A stretch of 33,415 nucleotides of DNA from JBHIFB01 sp046760905 (GTDB taxonomy: Bacteria > Gemmatimonadota > CAZMKB01). The notes under the pieces were generated by a model. It was not told where the DNA came from. It worked only from the letters and a program-made list of their open reading frames with translations, and made no database searches. A program made the position numbers and the translations under genes. Shown in pieces: positions 30,585 through 33,415 of the stretch; position 1 is the stretch's first letter, and every line of letters begins with the position of its first letter. The stretch is taken from the NCBI GenBank assembly GCA_046760905.1, contig JBHIFB010000016.1:1-33415 (forward strand), in the 5' to 3' direction.

Positions 30585-33182
30585 TCACATCCCGGTTTCC
30601 TCGCCTTTCACGTAACGGCCCCTGGCTCTAAGATAATAGTAATTGCCCTCTTTCGCCTTGCTGTTTTTCCTGTAATATAATGTGATGGATTCGCTGTTTT
30701 CAAGAACAGCTGAAATCTCATCTTGCAGAGAGACTTCCCCGGTTACCTCGGTGCCCGAACTCGAAGCGGCGCGCACCAGTTCGAGCTTATTCAATGCCTC
30801 TCTTCTGTCATGCTCCCTTGTCAGGAAGATGCAATCAATCGGGACCTCATCCCTGCATTCGAGCTTGATCCTCAGCGCAGCCTGGTCCTCTCTCACGTAT
30901 CGAGCCAGGTTGAGCAGGTAGGTCGGCCTGTTCTGGTGGGGAAACAGGGTGCACACCCTGTTCCATTTCCCGGTCCCCGAGCCATCGTCCCATATATAGA
31001 TAACAGGACCGACAACCTTGGGCTGTGGATCTTCCGGATCAGAGAGTATGCCGAGGAGGCTATCTGTACAGTTTCCCGTATCGAAATCGATGATGAGCTC
31101 GGAACCTGCACCGCCATTATACGTGATGTGGTCAGCTTGAGTGATAAGGCTGAGTCTGTCATTTCCTCCTGAATCTGTGGCTGAAACGGGGAGCGACTTA
31201 TCCCTGTATTGAACAATCCCATCAGGTAGAAGGATACCTGTCAGGAGGCTCCCGGGCGAGTTGATTGAGAGGAGACTGAGTTCGTCCAGGTACGATGTGT
31301 CGGTGCCGACCTCTTCAATTCTTAAGCGGATCAGGCCACCATCTTCCTCGATGTCTTTCCCGATGTATGCGACGTCGGAGACGTTCTCACGTATCGGTTG
31401 GTATTCGATTCGAGGGAAGAGATTCGTGACCCTCTGCGGCTTTTCATTACTATCGACGTAAAGGACGGGACAGCCTTCGCAGAGCGTGCGGTGGAAGCCC
31501 CTTATGTTAGATGTCAGTGTGTCGGACAGGTCATTTAAAACAGCCTCTACCTTGTACTCATAGCAGATATCGTATTCGACACTCGAATCCGTGAAGAGAG
31601 TATCGCACACATCGTATGAGAGGAAAATGTCGATCCACTGCGACCACTCGGGAGGTACCTCTTCCCCGATGTCCCCAAGCTGGGGGTGCTTGTAGCGCTT
31701 GTAGAGAGTGTACTGGTCGAAGGGGGTCCCTCCAGGATTGAAGTGCCATCTCATATGGTGATTGTGAGGATTGTGGGCTTCGGATCCCCAGAGATGAGGG
31801 GTGTTGAGATCCCAGCTCAAATCGAGCTCTATCTCATTGGAATAGACGGAGTTCCCGCCGAAAGTCCTGTGTGCGAAGACCCGGTATCTCGCCAGGCCCA
31901 CGTAGAGCGGCGTATCCGTGTAGGACGTGGTATTCTCCGGCAGGATAGCGATAACACGATACGGGCATGTGTCGAAGGAGCGCTCTATCAGGTATGCCTC
32001 CTCGATATTTGAGTTATCCTGCCAGGAGAGAGAAACAGACTGGCTGTTGCCGGTACCAACGAGGTCTGTGGGAGCCTGAGGCCTCTCTTCATCTCCGGCG
32101 ATCCCGAAACGGATAAGGTCCGTCTGTGCGAAATTGTCTCCCCTGCTTGCTTCCACCACCAGGTAATAGTTGGCGGGAGGTGCGCAATAACCGTTCATGT
32201 GGACCCCATCCCAGTAGGGTGAAATGAGTTCATCCGTCTGGCAGAAGTAGGGAAGAAAGACTTTATCGGTTACATCACCCGCGGTGTTGTATATGTGGGC
32301 GATGATGTTTCCTCCATAGGGAAGGTCGAGATACAGGAGTTGGTTTCTGCAAAAACCCATCGGGGAGGGAACCGCTCCACCGGAAGTGAAAGACACATCG
32401 ACGGGCAGGGAGGGGCCTGAGGAACAGTTGAAGAGCTTGTCCACAATCGTTGAAGGACAATAGTCGCCGGGAGAATACTCTTCGTCGCCGCAGAAGTGGG
32501 AGTAGTCCCAGATCAGGTGGAAGGCGAAATCGATGGAACCCTCGCCTATCCCGGAGAGATCTTCGATTAACGGATAATCCGGCTCGCCGACATTATACAT
32601 GTACCAGGACTGACCCGAGGAAGGATATACCAGAAAGCCGTTTTGCATCACGAGCCCCGCCTCACATTCATCTTCACAGTAGGAGTCATTGCAGACGTTT
32701 CTCTCTCGATAGAGAGCGTGTTTGTTTCTTGAGACATAGACGGCATCCCCCTCGGAGGCGCCGAAGTCGCAGCGCTCTATGGTGGCCGTTGAGATTTCCT
32801 CACAGATGGGGACTCCCTCGTGCGCCCAGGTCCTCAAGGAATGTACCCTGTAGCCGTTGGAACACGAATCGTCTTTGTAGAGGGTGAGTCCAAAGGATTC
32901 GGCATCCCCTTTGTGACCAGACGAACCGCAGTCATCATAGAAAAGCAGCACATAAGCGATGCTGATGACGCTGTCAATTCCCGGAGCGTAAGGTCTCACA
33001 TGGTAAAGGAGGGCTCCGGGACCGGGACATTGCTCCTCCTGGCTGAAGTAAATCAGAGGCAGAAATTCTTGGGCCACCGCCTCTTCGATTTCATCGCCGA
33101 TCCCATCGTTGTCTGCGTCAGTTGCTGCGAGGAGCGAGGGTAGGGAGAATAGTAAAACGGAAAATAAGAGGAGTTTTCTCAT
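30585..33182 (-). CDS. large Cys-rich secreted multidomain protein with FN3 domain
   Basis: The 865-residue protein starts at ATG 33182 (GGGAGG 4 bases upstream) with a signal peptide (cut near LLAATD). A calcium-binding TSP3-like stretch follows (DADNDGIGDE, residues 21-30). Residues 40-300 contain many cysteines and the block HKGDAESFGLTLYKD; its layout resembles the HxGDWE core of VPS62/DUF946-type proteins, but I am unsure. An internal FlgD/Ig-like domain may lie near 295-365 (YWDGVHMNGYCAPPANYYLV). Residues about 370-455 are a fibronectin type III domain (PQAPTDLVGTGN, VSLSWQDNSN, YLIERS). The C-terminal 400 residues are unassigned beta-rich sequence. It lacks the RKMVLLK-type tail. Disulfide-rich composition suggests an extracytoplasmic, oxidising location. 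It is the first gene of the 33182-29225 unit. Confidence 0.8.
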   Translation of the reverse strand: MRKLLLFSVLLFSLPSLLAATDADNDGIGDEIEEAVAQEFLPLIYFSQEEQCPGPGALLYHVRPYAPGIDSVISIAYVLLFYDDCGSSGHKGDAESFGLTLYKDDSCSNGYRVHSLRTWAHEGVPICEEISTATIERCDFGASEGDAVYVSRNKHALYRERNVCNDSYCEDECEAGLVMQNGFLVYPSSGQSWYMYNVGEPDYPLIEDLSGIGEGSIDFAFHLIWDYSHFCGDEEYSPGDYCPSTIVDKLFNCSSGPSLPVDVSFTSGGAVPSPMGFCRNQLLYLDLPYGGNIIAHIYNTAGDVTDKVFLPYFCQTDELISPYWDGVHMNGYCAPPANYYLVVEASRGDNFAQTDLIRFGIAGDEERPQAPTDLVGTGNSQSVSLSWQDNSNIEEAYLIERSFDTCPYRVIAILPENTTSYTDTPLYVGLARYRVFAHRTFGGNSVYSNEIELDLSWDLNTPHLWGSEAHNPHNHHMRWHFNPGGTPFDQYTLYKRYKHPQLGDIGEEVPPEWSQWIDIFLSYDVCDTLFTDSSVEYDICYEYKVEAVLNDLSDTLTSNIRGFHRTLCEGCPVLYVDSNEKPQRVTNLFPRIEYQPIRENVSDVAYIGKDIEEDGGLIRLRIEEVGTDTSYLDELSLLSINSPGSLLTGILLPDGIVQYRDKSLPVSATDSGGNDRLSLITQADHITYNGGAGSELIIDFDTGNCTDSLLGILSDPEDPQPKVVGPVIYIWDDGSGTGKWNRVCTLFPHQNRPTYLLNLARYVREDQAALRIKLECRDEVPIDCIFLTREHDRREALNKLELVRAASSSGTEVTGEVSLQDEISAVLENSESITLYYRKNSKAKEGNYYYLRARGRYVKGEETGM

Positions 33183-33415
33183 GGGGCCTCCCTGTTGTAG
33201 AAAGGTAGGTTAGTATGTGAGGTGGGGGGTCAGCGGTTGGTTCAGCGATTTGTTCAAATTGGCTGGAAGCAAGAAGTGTACCCGTACCCGGGACTCGTCT
33301 ACATACCTATGATAGCTTGATGCGAGACTCATCGCCTTGGAGCGTGAGCTTCAGGGTGGACAGGTGATCAGTGGACTTTCACGCTTTTTCGAAGAAATTC
33401 ACGAGATGAGTCGAT
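33183..33415. other. right-edge noncoding stretch
   Basis: I see no gene here. A short repeat-like run (GTACCCGTACCCGGG, around 33278-33292) and two minus-strand frames entering from the edge (15 and 12 codons) are too short to judge. No convincing -35/-10 pair for the 33182 gene was found. Confidence 0.4.

Noticed and set aside
33340..33415. Minus-strand frames entering from the right edge
   Set aside because: They close after 12 to 15 codons and show no recognisable sequence.

Overview
The window looks like a chromosomal segment of an uncultivated, probably anaerobic, Gram-negative bacterium of the FCB-like assemblage (Eisenbacteria, WOR-3, Latescibacteria, Krumholzibacteria and similar candidate phyla). 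Two large secreted proteins end in the 'QN(Y/F)PNPFNP ... RKMVLLK' FlgD-like C-terminal module common in those groups. An acyl-CoA dehydrogenase, an electron-transfer flavoprotein, an HdrB-like protein and a corrinoid methyltransferase fit an anaerobic redox and C1 metabolism. I cannot name the species. GTG and TTG starts are frequent, and many upstream regions carry clear TTGAC(A/C)-17-TA(T/A)AAT promoters.

Layout. 1-2423: a possible partial gene tail, a prolyl aminopeptidase-like hydrolase with an N-terminal hydrophobic segment, and diaminopropionate ammonia-lyase. 2444-6082: an M23 murein peptidase, a terminator, then two adjacent M16 peptidases, one catalytic and one degenerate. 6141-11075: a lipoprotein with coiled coil, two large ABC-2-type permeases without a nearby ATPase, and an acyl-CoA dehydrogenase. 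Two terminators face each other at 11076-11195. 11210-14452 (minus): a secreted FlgD-like-tail protein and a fused chorismate mutase/prephenate dehydrogenase.

14703-16814 (plus) is the most interesting locus. One continuous gene is interrupted by an in-frame TGA exactly at the first Cys of a thioredoxin-type CxxC, and a short hairpin of bacterial SECIS geometry follows immediately. I read it as an extracytoplasmic selenoprotein: LVIVD-type propeller, anchor-D/ASH-like domain, UxxC redoxin and an Ig-like tail. An HdrB-like CCG protein follows, converging on a radical SAM/SPASM gene.

18963-24897: the GTPase Era, a DUF123 GIY-YIG-like protein, an ECF sigma factor with a zinc-binding anti-sigma factor that carries its own PDZ domain, and an etfB-etfA operon led by an unrecognised TPR-like gene. 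25111-27212: DNA polymerase III delta (holA), translationally coupled to a TPR/SPOR protein. 27309-29216: a second FlgD-like-tail secreted protein. 29225-33182 (minus): a tight operon of a large Cys-rich secreted protein, a small beta-barrel-like protein and a methyltetrahydrofolate:corrinoid methyltransferase. I saw no tRNA, rRNA, CRISPR array, insertion sequence or phage genes. No stretch over 300 bases lacks a gene.
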